From contig NW_027473329.1 in NCBI RefSeq assembly GCF_050947335.1, positions 1,550,001 through 1,614,000 on the forward strand: a DNA stretch of 64,000 nucleotides. Reading direction: 5' to 3'. Under the pieces are notes generated by a model. The model was not told the DNA's origin, ran no database searches, and saw only the letters and a program-made list of their open reading frames with translations. Positions 1 through 11,775 of the stretch are shown here, one piece after another (positions within the stretch are counted from its first letter, which is position 1; each line of letters begins with the position of its first letter). Made by a program: the position numbers and the translations under genes. Source of the stretch: Megachile rotundata (Eukaryota; Arthropoda; Insecta; Hymenoptera; Megachilidae).

Positions 1-155
1 CCGTCATTGTGTGACCGTGATTGTGTGACCGTGATAGTGTGACCGTGAATGTGTGAATGCGTGATTGTGATTGCGTGATTGTGATTCCGTGATTGTGTGA
101 TTGTGTGATCGTGTGATCGTGTGATCGTGTGATTGTGTGATCGTGTGATCGTGTG
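1..155 (+). repeat. Type A island, 3' tail
   Basis: Starts at CCGTCATTG, with GACCG units, GATAGTG, GTGAATGCG, GATTCCG and a GATC cluster in a three-plus-two pattern. The left half lies outside the window. Confidence 0.88.
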
Positions 156-831
156 ATTGTGTGATTGTGTGATTGTGATTGTGTGATTGTGATTGTGTGA
201 TTGTGATTGTGTGATTGTGATTGTGTGATTGTGATTGTGTGATTGTGATTGTGTGATTGTGATTGTGTGATTGTGACTGTGTGATTGTGTGAGTGTGTGA
301 TTGTGTAATTGAGTGATTGTGTGCTTGTGTGATTGTGTGGTTGTGAGATTGTGTGATTGTGTGATTAGGTGATTGCGTGATTGTGTGATTGTGTGATTGT
401 GAGGTTGTGTGATTGTGTGATTGTGATTGTGTGATTGTGTGATTGTGTGATTGTGTGATTGTGTAATTGTGATTGAGCGATTGTGATTGTGTGATTGTGA
501 TTGTGTGATTGTGGTTCTGTGATTGTGATTGTGTGATTGTGATTGTGTGATTGTGATTGTGTGATTGTGACTGTGTGATTGTGTGAGTGTGTGATTGTGT
601 GATTGTGTGATTGTGTGATTAGGTGATTGTGTGATTGTGTGATTGTTTGATTGTGTGATTGTGTGATTGTGTGATTGTGTGATTGTGTGATTGTGTGATT
701 GTGTAATTGTGTGATTGTGTGATTGTGTGATTTTGTAATTGTGATTGTGCGATTGTGATAGTGTGATTGTGTGATTGTGTGATTGTGTGATTGTGTGATT
801 GTGAGATTGTGCGTTTGTGTGCTTGTGTGAT

Positions 832-991
832 TGTGATTGTGTGATTGTGATTGTGTGATTGTGATTGTGTGATTGTGATTGTGTGATTGTGATTGTGTGA
901 TTGTGATTGTGTGATTGTGATTGTGTGATTGTGATTGTGTGATTGTGATTGTGTGATTGTGATTGTGTGATTGTGATTGTGTGATTGTGAC
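832..991 (+). repeat. 14-bp tract, about 11 units
   Basis: A pure alternation of GTGATT and GTGTGATT after GCGTTTG and GTGCTTG variants, ended by GACTG and a GT run. The equivalent at 58.61-58.68 kb has only about 4 units and an extra hexamer. Confidence 0.9.
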
Positions 992-1305
992 TGTGTGATT
1001 GTGTGTGTGTGTGATTGTGTGATTGTGTCATTGTGTGATTGTGTGGTTGTGTGATTGTGTGATCGTGTGATTGTGTGATCGTGTGATTGTGTGATTGTGT
1101 GATTGTGTGATTGTGTGATTGTGTGATTGTGTGATTGTGTGATTGTGTGATTGTGTGATTGTGTGATTGTGTGATTGTGTGATTGAGTGATTGTGTGATT
1201 GTGTGATTGTGTGATTGTGTGATTGTGTGATTGTGTGATTGTGTGATTGTGTGATTATGTGATTGTGTGATTGTGTGATTGCGTGAATGTGGGATTGTGT
1301 GATTG

Positions 1306-1860
1306 TGTGATTGTGATTGTGTGATTGTGATTGTGTGATTGTGATTGTGTGATTGTGATTGTGTGATTGTGATTGTGTGATTGTGATTGTGTGATTGTGA
1401 TTGTGTGATTGTGATTGTGTGATTGTGATTGTGTGATTGTGATTGTGTGATTGTGATTGTGTGATTGTGATTGTGTGATTGTGATTGTGTGATTGTGATT
1501 GTGTGATTGTGATTGTGTGATTGTGATTGTGTGATTGTGATTGTGTGATTGTGATTGTGTGATTGTGATTGTGTGATTGTGATTGTGTGATTGTGATTGT
1601 GTGATTGTGATTGTGTGATTGTGATTGTGTGATTGTGATTGTGTGATTGTGATTGTGTGATTGTGATTGTGTGATTGTGATTGTGTGATTGTGATTGTGT
1701 GATTGTGATTGTGTGATTGTGATTGTGTGATTGTGATTGTGTGATTGTGATTGTGTGATTGTGATTGTGTGATTGTGATTGTGTGATTGTGATTGTGTGA
1801 TTGTGATTGTGTGATTGTGATTGTGTGATTGTGATTGTGTGATTGTGATTGTGTGATTGT
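1306..1860 (+). repeat. Longest perfect 14-bp tract, about 40 units
   Basis: About 555 bp in which I find no departure from the 14-bp period. It starts after GTGGGATT and ends at GACTG. Such uniformity suggests recent expansion. Confidence 0.93.
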
Positions 1861-2326
1861 GACTGTGTGATTGTGTGAGTGTGTGATTGTGTAATTGAGT
1901 GATTGTGTGCTTGTGTGATTGTGTGGTTGTGAGATTGTGTGATTGTGTGATTAGGTGATTGCGTGATTGTGTGATTGTGTGATTGTGTGATTGTGTGATT
2001 GTGTGATTGTGTGATTGTGTGATTGTGTGATTGTGTGATTGTGTGATTGTGTGATTGTGTGATTGTGTGATTGTGTGATTGTGTGATTGTGTGATTGTGT
2101 GATTGTGTGATTGTTTGATTGTGTGATTGTGTGATTGTGTGATTGTGTGATTGTGTGATTGTGTGATTGTGTGATTGTGTCATTGTGTAATTGTGATTGT
2201 GCGATTGTGATTGTGTGATTGTGTGATTGTGTGATTGTGAGGTTGTGTGATTGTGTGATTGTGATTGTGTGATTGTGTGATTGTGTGATTGTGTGATTGT
2301 GTGATTGTGTGATTGTGTGGTTGTGT

Positions 2327-2433
2327 GACCGTGATTGTGTGACCGTGATTGTGTGATCGTGATTGTGTGATCGTGAATGTGTGAATGCGTGATTGTGATT
2401 GCGTGATTGCGATTGCGTGATTGTGATTGCGTG
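2327..2433 (+). repeat. Type C island, short form
   Basis: Two GACC and two GATC units run straight into GTGAATGTGTGAATGCG, so the GTTAGTG unit is missing. It then has four more GCG units. It matches the island at 22,046. Confidence 0.86.
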
Positions 2434-3222
2434 ATTGTGTGATTGTGTGATTGTGTGATGGTGTGATTAGGTGATTGTGTGATTGTGTGATTGTGTGATT
2501 GAGTGATTGTGTGATTGTGTGATTGTGTGATTGTGTGATTGTGTGATTGTGTGATTGTGTGATTGTGTAATTGTGATTGTGCGATTGTGATTGTGTGATT
2601 GTGGTTGTGTGATTGTGGTTGTGTGATTGTGATTGTGTGATTGTGATTGTGTGATTGTGTGATTGTGTGATTGTGTGATTGTGTGATTGTGTGATTGTGT
2701 AATTGTGTGATTGTGTGTTTGTGTGATTGTGTGATTGTGTGATTGTGTGATTGTGTGATTGTGTGATTGTGTGATTGTGTGATTGTGTGATTGTGTGATT
2801 GTGTGATTGTGTGATTGTGTGATTGTTTGATTGTGTGATTGTGTGATTGTGTGATTGTGTGATTGTGTGATTGTGTGATTGTGTAATTGTGATTGTGCGA
2901 TTGTGATTGTGTGATTGTGTGATTGTGTGATTGTGAGGTTGTGTGATTGTGTGATTGTGATTGTGTGATTGTGTGATTGTGTGATTGTGTGATTGTGTGA
3001 TTGTGTGATTGTGTGATTGTGTGACTGTGTGATTGTGTGAGTGTGTGATTGTGTGATTGAGTGATTGTGTGCTTGTGTGATTGTGTGGTTGTGAGATTGT
3101 GTGATTGTGTGATTAGGTGATTGTGTGATTGTGTGATTGTGTGATTGTGTGATTGTGCGATTGTGTGATTGTGTGATTGTGTGATTGTGTGATTGTGTGA
3201 TTGTGTGATTGTGTGGTTGTGT

Positions 3223-3523
3223 GACCGTGATTGTGTGACCGTGATTGTGTGACCGATTGTGTGACCGTGATTGTGTGACCGTGATTGTGTCATCGTGATT
3301 GTGTGATCGTGATTGTGGGCCCGTGATTGAGTGACCGTGATTGAGTGACCGTGATTGAGTGAGCGTGATTGTGTGACCGTGATTGTGTGACCGTGATTGT
3401 GTGACCGTGATTGTGTGACCGTGGTTGTGTGACCGTGATTGTGTGACCGTGATTGTATGACCGTGATAGTGTGACCGTGAATGTGTGACTGCGTGATTCT
3501 GATTGCGTGATTGTGATTGCGTG
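3223..3523 (+). repeat. Type B island
   Basis: Led by GTGGTTG. It has the GACCGATTG slip, GTCATCG, GTGGGCCCG, GATTGAGTG units, GTGGTTG, GATAGTG, GTGACTGCG and GATTCTGATTGCG. Here one unit reads GTGAGCG (3,360) and one GTATGACCG. Confidence 0.88.
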
Positions 3524-3772
3524 ATAGTGTGATTGTGTGATTGTGTGATTGAGTGATTGTGTGATTGTGTGATTGTGTGAATGTGTGATTGTGTGACCGT
3601 GATTGTGTGATTGTGTGATTGTGTGAGTGTGTGATTGTGTAATTGAGTGATTGTGTGCATGTGTGATTGTGTGATTAGGTGATTGTGTGATTGTGTGATT
3701 GTGTGATTGTGTGATTGTGTGATTGTGTGATTGTGTGATTGTCTGATTGTGATTGTGTGATTGTGTGGTTGT

Positions 3773-3872
3773 GCGATCGTGATTGTGTGATCGTGATTGT
3801 CTGATCGTGATTGTGTGATCGTGATTGTGTGATCGTGATTGTGCGATTGCGTGCTTGTGACTGTGTGATTGT
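3773..3872 (+). repeat. Type D GATC ladder
   Basis: Starts GCGATCG and has five GATC units, the third reading GTCTGATC, then GCGATTGCG, GTGCTTG and GTGACTG. Confidence 0.86.
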
Positions 3873-4346
3873 GTGACTGTGTGATTGTGTGATTGTGACT
3901 GTGTGATTGTGTGATTGTGTGATAGTGTGATTGTGTGATTGTGTGATTGTGTGATTGTGTGATTGTGTGATTGTGTGATTGTGTGATTGTGTGATTGTGT
4001 GATTTTGTGATTGTGTGATTGTGTGATTGAGTGATTGTGTGATTGTGTGATTGTGTGAATGTGTGATTGTGTGACCGTGATTGTGTGATTGTGTGATTGT
4101 GTGATTGAGTGATTGTGTGATTGTGTGATTGTGTGAATGTGTGATTGTGTGACCGTGATTGTGTGATTGTGTGATTGTGTGAGTGTGTGATTGTGTAATT
4201 GAGTGATTGTGTGCATGTGTGATTGTGTGATTAGGTGATTGTGTGATTGTGTGATTGTGTGATTGTGTGTGATTGTGTGATTGTGTGATTGTGTGATTGT
4301 GTGATTGTGTGATTGTGATTGTGTGATTGTGTGATTGTGTGGTTGT

Positions 4347-4437
4347 GCGATCGTGATTGTGTGATCGTGATTGTCTGATCGTGATTGTGTGATCGTGATT
4401 GTGTGATCGTGATTGTGCGATTGCGTGCTTGTGACTG
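4347..4437 (+). repeat. Type D GATC ladder
   Basis: Repeat of 3,773 about 574 bp later, part of a local tandem duplication in which GTGCATG recurs at 555 bp. Confidence 0.86.
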
Positions 4438-4853
4438 TGTGATTGTGTGACTGTGTGATTGTGTGATGTGACTGTGTGATTGTGTGATTGTGTGATAGTG
4501 TGATTGTGTGATTGTGTGATTGTGTGATTGTGTGATTGTGTGATTGTGTGATTGTGTGATTGTGTGATTGTGTGATTGTGTGATTGTGTGATTGTGTGAT
4601 TGTGTAATTGTGATTGTGCGATTGTGATTGTGTGATTGTGTGATTGTGTGATTGTGAGGTTGTGTGGTTGTGTGCTTGTGTGATTGTGTGATTGTGATTG
4701 TGTGATTGTGTGATTGTGTGATTGTGTGATTGTGTGATTGTGTGATTGTGTGATTGTGTGATTGTGTGATTGTGTGGTTGTGTGATTGTGTGATTGTGAT
4801 TGTGTGATTGTGTGATTGTGTGATTGTGTGATTGTGTGATTGTGTGGTTGTGT

Positions 4854-4974
4854 GACCGTGATTGTGTGACCGTGATTGTGTGATCGTGATTGTGTGATCG
4901 CGTTAGTGTGACCGTGAATGTGTGAATGCGTGATTGTGATTGCGTGATTGCGATTGCGTGATTGTGATTGCGTG
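4854..4974 (+). repeat. Type C island
   Basis: Order: two GACC, two GATC, GTTAGTG, GACC, GTGAATG and a cluster of GCG units ending GCGTGCTTG. The second GATC reads GATCGCGTTAG, adding a CpG at 4,900. Confidence 0.86.
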
Positions 4975-5548
4975 CTTGTGTGATTGTGTGATTGTGTGAT
5001 TGTGTGATTGTGTGATGGTGTGATTAGGTGATTGTGTGATTGTGTGATTGTGTGATTGTGTGATTGTGTGATTGTGTGCTTGTGTGATTGTGTAATTGTG
5101 ATTGTGCGATTGTGATTGTGTGATTGTGTGATTGTGTGATTGTGTGATTGTGTGATTGTGTGATTGTGAGATTGTGCGTTTGTGTGCTTGTGTGATTGTG
5201 ATTGTGTGATTGTGATTGTGTGATTGTGATTGTGATTGTGTGATTGTGACTGTGTGATTGTGTGTGTGTGATTGTGTGATTGTGTCATTGTGTGATTGTG
5301 TGGTTGTGTGATTGTGTGATTGTGTGCATGTGTGATTGTGTGATTAGGTGATTGTGTGATTGTGTGATTGTGTGATTGTGTGATTGTGTGATTGTGTGAT
5401 TGTGTGATTGTGTGATTGTGTGATTGAGTGATTGTGTGATTGTGTGATTGTGTGATTGTGTGATTGTGTGATTGTGTGATTGTGTGATTGTGTGATTGTG
5501 TGATTGTGTGATTGTGTGATTGTGTGATTGTGTGATTGTGTGGTTGTG

Positions 5549-5584
5549 TGGCCGTGATTGTGTGACCGTGATTGTGTGATCGTG
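5549..5584 (+). repeat. Type F stub
   Basis: Three units: GGCC, GACC, GATC. Plain octamers follow. Confidence 0.8.
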
Positions 5585-6726
5585 ATTGTGTGATTGTGTG
5601 ATTGTGTAATTGTGATTGTGTGATTGTGATTGTGTGATTGTGTGATTGTGTGATTGTGTGATTGTGTGATTGAGTGATTGTGTGCTTGTGTGATTGTGTT
5701 TTTGTGAGATTGTGTGATTGTGTGATTGTGTGATTGTGTGATTGTGTGATTGTGTGATTGTGTGATTGTGTGATTGTGTGATTGTGTGATTGTGTGATTG
5801 TGAGATTGTGTGATTGTGTGATTGTGTGCTTGTGTGATTGTGTTTTTGTGAGATTGTGTGATTGTGTGATTGTGTGATTGTGTGATTGTGTGATTGTGTG
5901 ATTGTGTGATTGTGTGATTGTGTGATTGTGTGATTGTGTGATTGTGTGATTGTGTAATTGTGAGATTGTGTGATTGTGTGATTGTGTGATTGTGTGATTG
6001 TGTGATTGTGTGATGGTGTAATTGTGATTGTGCGATTGTGATTGTGTGATTGTGATTGTGTGATTGTGATTGTGTGATTGTGATTGTGTGATTGTGATTG
6101 TGTGATTGTGACTGTGTGATTGTGTGAGTGTGTTATTGTGTGATTGAGTGATTGTGTGCTTGTGTGATTGTGTTTTTATGAGATTGCGTGATTGTGTGAT
6201 TAGGTGATTGTGTGATTGTGTGATTGTGTGATTGTGTGATTGTGTGATTGTGTGATTGTGTGATTGTGTGATTGTGTAATTGTGATTGTGCGATTGTGAT
6301 TGTGTGATTGTGTGATTGTGTGATTGTGTGATTGTGTGATTGTGTGATTGTGTGATTGTGAGATTGTGTGTTTGTGTGCTTGTGTGATTGTGTGATTGTG
6401 ATTGTGTGATTGTGATTGTGTGATTGTGATTGTGTGATTATGGTTGTGTGATTATGGTTGTGTGATTGTGATTGTGTGATTGTGATTGTGTGATTGTGAT
6501 TGTGTGATTGTGATTGTGTGATTGTGACTGTGTGATTGTGTGAGTGTGTGATTGTGTGATTGAGTGATTGTGTGATTGAGTGATTGTGTGCTTGTGTGAT
6601 TGTGTGGTTGTGAGATTGTGTGATTGTGTGATTGTGTGATTGTGTGATTGTGTGATTGTGTGATTGTGTGATTGTGTGACTGTGTGATTGGGTGACTGTG
6701 TGATTGAGAGACTGTGTGATTGTGTG

Positions 6727-7093
6727 ACCATGATTGTGTGACCGTGATTGTGTGACCGATTGTGTGACCGTGATTGTGTGACCGTGATTGTGTCATCGTG
6801 ATTGTGTGATCGTGATTGTGGGTCCGTGATTGAGTGACCGTGATTGAGTGACCGTGATTGAGTGACCGTGATTGTGTGACCGTGATTGTGTGACCGTGAT
6901 TGTGTGACCGTGATTGTGTAACCGTGGTTGTGTGACCGTCATTGTGTGACCGTGATTGTGTGACCGTGATAGTGTGACCGTGAATGTGTGAATGCGTGAT
7001 TGTGATTGCGTGATTGTGATTCCGTGATTGTGTGATTGTGTGATCGTGTGATCGTGTGATCGTGTGATTGTGTGATCGTGTGATCGTGTGATT
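6727..7093 (+). repeat. Type A island
   Basis: Full order: ACCATG, GACCGATTG phase slip, GTCATCG (6,793), GTGGGTCCG, three GATTGAGTGACCG units, GTAACCG, GTGGTTG, CGTCATTG (6,937), GATAGTG, GTGAATGCG, GATTCCG and a three-plus-two GATC cluster. It is led by GACTG units and GATTGAGAGACTG. Confidence 0.88.
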
Positions 7094-7415
7094 GTGTGAT
7101 TGTGTGATTGTGATTGTGTGACTCTGATTGTGTGATTGTGATTTCGTGATTGTGATTGTGTGATTGTGATTGTGTGATTGTGACTATGTGATTGTGTGAG
7201 TGTGTGATTGTGTGATTGTGTGATTGTGTGATTGTGTGGTTGTGTGATTGTGTGATTGAGTGATTGTGTGCTTGTGTGATTGTATGATTCCGTGATTGTG
7301 TGATTGTGTGATTGTGTAATTCTGATTGAGTGATTCTGATTGTGTGATTGTGTGATTGTGTGATTGAGTGATTGTGAGATTGTGTGATTGTGTGATTGTG
7401 TGATTGTGATTGTGT

Positions 7416-7537
7416 GACCGTGATTGTGTGACCGTGATTGTGTCATCGTGATTGTGTGATCGTGTTAGTGTGACCGTGAATGTGTGATTGCGTGATTGTG
7501 ATTGCGTGATTGCGATTGCGTTATTGTGATTGCGTGA
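7416..7537 (+). repeat. Type C island, hybrid with GTCATCG
   Basis: The first GATC position reads GTGTCATCG, as in types A and B. GCGTTATTG near 7,519 replaces GCGTGATTG. It looks like a junction of a B-type left end with a C-type right end. Confidence 0.83.
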
Positions 7538-8327
7538 TTGTGTGATTGTGTGATTGTGTGATTGTGTGATTGTGTGATTGTGTGATTGTGTGACTGTGTG
7601 ATTGTGTGAGTGTGTGATTGTGTGATTGAGTGATTGTGTGCTTGTGTGATTGTGTGGTTGTGAGATTGTGTGATTGTGTGATTAGGTGATTGTGTGATTG
7701 TGTGATTGTGTGATTGTGTGATTGTGCGATTGTGTGATTGTGTGATTGTGTGATTGTGTGATTGTGTGAATGTGTGACTGCGTGATTCTGATTGCGTGAT
7801 TGTGATTGCGTGATAGTGTGATTGTGTGATTGTGTGATTGAGTGATTGTGTGATTGTGTGATTGTGTGAATGTGTGATTGTGTGACCGTGATTGTGTGAT
7901 TGTGTGATTGTGTGAGTGTGTGATTGTGTAATTGAGTGATTGTGTGCATGTGTGATTGTGTGATTAGGTGATTGTGTGATTGTGTGATTGTGTGATTGTG
8001 TGATTGTGTGATTGTGTGATTGTGTGATTGTGTGATTGTGTGATTGTGTGATTGTGTGATTGTGTGATTGTGTGATTGTGTGATTGAGTGATTGTGTGAT
8101 TGTGTGATTGTGTGAATGTGTGATTGCGTGACCGTGATTGTGTGATTGTGTGATTGTGTGATTGTGTGATTTTGTGATTGTGTGATTGTGTGATTGTGTG
8201 ATTGTGTGATTGTGTGATTGTGTGATTGTGTGATTGTGTGATTGTGTGATTGTGTGATTGTGTGACTGAGTGATTGTGTGACTGAGTGATTGTGTGATTG
8301 CGTGATAGTGTGATTGTGTGGTTGTGT

Positions 8328-8430
8328 GACCGTGATTGTGTGATCGTGATTGTGTGATCGTGATTGTGTGATCGTGATTGTGTGATCGTGATTGTGTGAT
8401 CGTGATTGTGTGATTGCGTGCTTGTGACTG
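8328..8430 (+). repeat. D-like ladder starting GACC
   Basis: One GACC unit, then GATC units without the GTCTGATC change, ending GTGATTGCGTGCTTG and GTGACTG. It is preceded by GCGTGATAGTG. Confidence 0.85.
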
Positions 8431-8568
8431 TGTGATTGTGTGACTGTGTGATTGTGTGATTGTGATTGTGTGATTGTGTGATTGTGTGATTGTGTGATTG
8501 TGTGACTGAGTGATTGTGTGACTGTGTGACTGTGTGACTGTGTGATTGAGGAACTGTGTGATTGTGTG

Positions 8569-8692
8569 ACCATGATTGTGTGACCGTGATTGTGTGACCG
8601 ATTGTGTGACCGTGATAGTGTGACCGTGAATGTGTGAATGCGTGATTGTGATTGCGTGATTGTGATTCCGTGATTGTGTGATTGTGTGATCG
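8569..8692 (+). repeat. Type A' island (deleted A)
   Basis: ACCATG and the GACCGATTG slip join directly to GACCGTGATAGTG, so the GTCATCG and GGTCCG middle is missing. It is led by GATTGAGGAACTG. One GATC unit follows. Confidence 0.85.
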
Positions 8693-8727
8693 TGTGATTG
8701 TGTGATTGTGTGATTGTGTGGTTGTGT

Positions 8728-8790
8728 GACCGTGATTGTGTGACCGTGATTGTGTGATCGTGATTGTGTGATCGTGATTGTGTGATCGTG
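8728..8790 (+). repeat. Type F-like string, five units
   Basis: Two GACC and three GATC units, followed by a doubled hexamer (GTGATTGTGATT). Confidence 0.82.
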
Positions 8791-9203
8791 ATTGTGATTG
8801 TGTGATTGTGTGATTGTGTGATTGTGTGATTGTGTGATTGTGTGATTGTGTGATTGTGTGATTGTGTGATTGTGTGATTGTGTGATAGTGTGATTGTGTG
8901 ATTGTGTGATTGTGTGATTGTGTGATTGTGTGATTGTGTGATTGTGTGAATGAGTGATTGTGTGATTGTGTGATTGTGTGCATGTGTGATTGTGTGATTG
9001 TGTGATTGTGTGATTGTGTGATTGTGTGATTGTGTGATTGTGTGATTGTGTGATTGTGTGATTGTGTGATTGTGTGATTGAGTGATTGTGTGATTGTGTG
9101 ATTGTGTGCATGTGTGATTGTGTGATTAGGTGATTGTGTGATTGTGTGATTGTGTGATTGTGTGATCGTGTGATTGTGTGATTGTGTGATTGTGTGGTTG
9201 TGT

Positions 9204-9324
9204 GACCGTGATTGTGTGACTGTGATTGTGTGACCGTGATTGTGTGACCGTGATTGTGTGACCGTGATAGTGTGACCGTGAATGTGTGACTGCGTGATTC
9301 TGATTGCGTGATTGTGATTGCGTG
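9204..9324 (+). repeat. Type E-like island
   Basis: GACC units with one GTGACTGTG, then GATAGTG, GTGACTGCG and GATTCTGATTGCG. It lacks the GACCCTG change of true type E. Confidence 0.82.
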
Positions 9325-10087
9325 ATTGTGTGATTGTGTGATTGTGTGATTGTGTGATGGAGTGATTGTGTGATTGTGTGAATGTGTGATTGTGTGATCG
9401 TGTGATCATGTGATCGTGTGATAGTGTGATCGTGTGATCGTGTGATTGTGTGATTGTGTGACTGTGTGATTGTGTGATTGTGTGATTGTGTGATTGTGTG
9501 ATTGTGTGATTGTGTGATTGTGTGATTGTGTGATTGTGCGATTGTGTGATTGTGTGATTGTGTGATTGTGTGATTGTGTGATTGTGTGATTGTGTGATTG
9601 TGTGATTGTGTGACTGAGTGATTGTGTGATTGTGTGACCGTGATTGTGTGATTGTGTGATTGTGTGATTGTGTGATTTTGTGATTGTGTGATTGTGTGAT
9701 TGTGTGATTGTGTGATTGTGTGATTGTGTGATTGTGTGATTGTGTGATTGTGTGATTGTGTGATTGTGTGATTGTGTGATTGTGTGATTGTGTGATTGTG
9801 TGATTGTGTGATTGTGTGATTGAGTGATTGTGTGATTGTGTGATTGTGTGAATGTGTGATTGTGTGACCGTGATTGTGTGATTGTGTGATTGTGTGATTG
9901 TGTGATTTTGTGATTGTGTGATTGTGTGATTGTGTGATTGTGTGATTGTGTGATTGTGTGATTGTGTGATTGTGTGATTGTGTGATTGTGTGATTGTGTG
10001 ATTGTGTGATTGTGTGATTGTGTGACTGAGTGATTGTGTGACTGAGTGATTGTGTGATTGCGTGATAGTGTGATTGTGTGGTTGTGT

Positions 10088-10190
10088 GACCGTGATTGTG
10101 TGATCGTGATTGTGTGATCGTGATTGTGTGATCGTGATTGTGTGATCGTGATTGTGTGATCGTGATTGTGTGATTGCGTGCTTGTGACTG
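10088..10190 (+). repeat. D-like ladder starting GACC
   Basis: Copy of 8,328 at offset 1,760. Confidence 0.86.
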
Positions 10191-10342
10191 TGTGATTGTG
10201 TGACTGTGTGATTGTGTGATTGTGATTGTGTGATTGTGATTGTGTGATTGTGTGATTGTGTGATTGTGTGATTGTGTGACTGAGTGATTGTGTGACTGTG
10301 TGACTGTGTGACTGTGTGATTGAGGAACTGTGTGATTGTGTG

Positions 10343-10483
10343 ACCATGATTGTGTGACCGTGATTGTGTGACCGATTGTGTGACCGTGATAGTGTGACCG
10401 TGAATGTGTGAATGCGTGATTGTGATTGCGTGATTGTGATTCCGTGATTGTGTGATTGTGTGATCGTGTGATTGTGTGATCGT
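10343..10483 (+). repeat. Type A' island (deleted A)
   Basis: Same deletion as 8,569, with two GATC units after it. Confidence 0.85.
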
Positions 10484-10525
10484 GTGATTGTGTGATTGTG
10501 GGATTGTGTGATTGTGTGATTGTGA

Positions 10526-10971
10526 TTGTGTGATTGTGATTGTGTGATTGTGATTGTGTGATTGTGATTGTGTGATTGTAATTGTGTGATTGTGATTGTG
10601 TGATTGTGATTGTGTGATTGTGATTGTGTGATTGTGATTGTGTGATTGTGATTGTGTGATTGTGATTGTGTGATTGTGATTGTGTGATTGTGATTGTGTG
10701 ATTGTGATTGTGTGATTGTGATTGTGTGATTGTGATTGTGTGATTGTGATTGTGTGATTGTGATTGTGTGATTGTGATTGTGTGATTGTGATTGTGTGAT
10801 TGTGATTGTGTGATTGTGATTGTGTGATTGTGATTGTGTGATTGTGATTGTGTGATTGTGATTGTGTGATTGTGATTGTGTGATTGTGATTGTGTGATTG
10901 TGATTGTGTGATTGTGATTGTGTGATTGTGATTGTGTGATTGTGATTGTGTGATTGTGATTGTGTGATTGT
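10526..10971 (+). repeat. 14-bp tract, about 32 units, one substitution
   Basis: About 446 bp of the 14-bp unit with a single visible change, GTAATT near 10,579. It ends at GTGAATGTG. It starts after GTGGGATT, like the tracts at 1,306 and 47,288. Confidence 0.92.
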
Positions 10972-11409
10972 GAATGTGTGATTGTGATTGTGTGATTGTG
11001 ATTGTGTGACTGTGATTGTGTGATTGTGATTGTGCGATTGTGATTGTGTGATTGTGACTGTGTGATTGTGTGAGTGTGTGATTGTGTAATTGAGTGATTA
11101 TGTGCTTGTGTGATTGTGTGGTTGTGAGATTGTGTGATTGTGTGATTAGGTGATTGTGTGATTGTGTGATTGTGCGATTGTGTGATTAGGTGATTGTGTG
11201 ATTGTGTGATTGTGTGATTGTGTGATTGTGTGATTGTGTGATTGTGTGATTGTGTGATTGTGATTGTGCGATTGTGATTGTGTGATTGTGTGATTGTGTG
11301 ATTGTGTGATTGTGAGGTTGTGTGATTGTGTGCTTGTGTGATTGTGTGATTGTGATTGTGTGATTGTGTGACTGTGTGATTGTGTGATTGTGTGATTGTG
11401 TGGTTGTGT

Positions 11410-11530
11410 GACCGTGATTGTGTGACCGTGATTGTGTGATCGTGATTGTGTGATCGTGTTAGTGTGACCGTGAATGTGTGATTGCGTGATTGTGATTGCG
11501 TGATTGCGATTGCGTGATTGTGATTGCGTG
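11410..11530 (+). repeat. Type C island
   Basis: GTTAGTG form with GTGATTGCG in place of GTGAATGCG, ending GCGTGATTG. Confidence 0.86.
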
Positions 11531-11775
11531 ATTGTGTGATTGTGTGATTGTGTGATTGTGTGATGGTGTGATTAGGTGATTGTGTGATTGTGTGATTGTG
11601 TGATTGTGGGATTGTGTGATTGTGTGGTTGTGTGATTGTGTGATTGTGTGATTGTGTGCTTGTGTGATTGTATAATTGTGATTGTGTGATTGTGTGATTG
11701 TGTGATTGTGCGATTGTGTGATTGTGTGATTGTGTGATTGTGTGATTGTGTGATTGAGTGATTGTGTGGTTGTGT

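Larger units (their letters stand above)
1..3222 (+). repeat. Mosaic segment 1: type A tail, 14-bp tracts, type C island
   Basis: The window opens inside a type A island. It then alternates 14-bp tracts (172-275, 486-570, 832-991, 1,306-1,860) with 8-bp tracts. Signature variants are GGTTCTG at 513, GATAGTG at 757, GCGTTTG at 811, a GT run near 1,000-1,013 and GTGTCATT near 2,180. The part 1 to about 2,530 recurs at 19,984 to about 22,260, and 1 to about 830 recurs at 57,780 with a constant offset of 57,779. From 2,530 to 3,222 it is mostly plain 8-bp units with short 14-bp patches and one GTTTGATT variant. Confidence 0.9.
8066..8700 (+). repeat. D-like ladder plus A' cassette, copy 1
   Basis: The order is GATTGAGTG, GTGAATG, GATTTTG, paired GACTGAG units, a D-like ladder (8,328) and an A' island (8,569). 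It recurs about 1,760-1,774 bp downstream and again at 46.4-47.0 kb. Confidence 0.86.
9836..10485 (+). repeat. D-like ladder plus A' cassette, copy 2
   Basis: The ladder at 10,088 and the A' island at 10,343 match copy 1 at offsets 1,760 and 1,774, one extra 14-mer. A second GATC unit follows the A' island here. Confidence 0.86.
3223..11775 (+). repeat. Mosaic segment 2: interval between type B islands, 8,553 bp
   Basis: It starts at one type B island and ends at the next. It holds islands of types B, D, C, F, A, A' and E, and the 0.45-kb 14-bp tract at 10,526-10,971. Nested tandem duplications lie at 3.5-4.4 kb (about 0.56-0.57 kb apart) and 8.1-10.5 kb (about 1.76 kb apart). The part 5,690-6,640 is related to 29,430-30,800, sharing GTTTTTG variants, GTTTTTATGAG and paired GATTATGG units. 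Between islands there is only 8-bp and 14-bp repeat. Confidence 0.88.

Noticed and set aside
107..152. GATC cluster as a bacterial Dam-regulated or origin-like element
   Set aside because: GATC arises by a single T to C change in the octamer and sits within a eukaryote-like satellite. There are no DnaA boxes and no gene context.
1000..1013. Z-DNA from the short GT run
   Set aside because: The run is only about 14 bp here, with similar short runs near 13,003, 21,060, 27,764 and others. That is too short to claim, and the GATT parts break purine-pyrimidine alternation.
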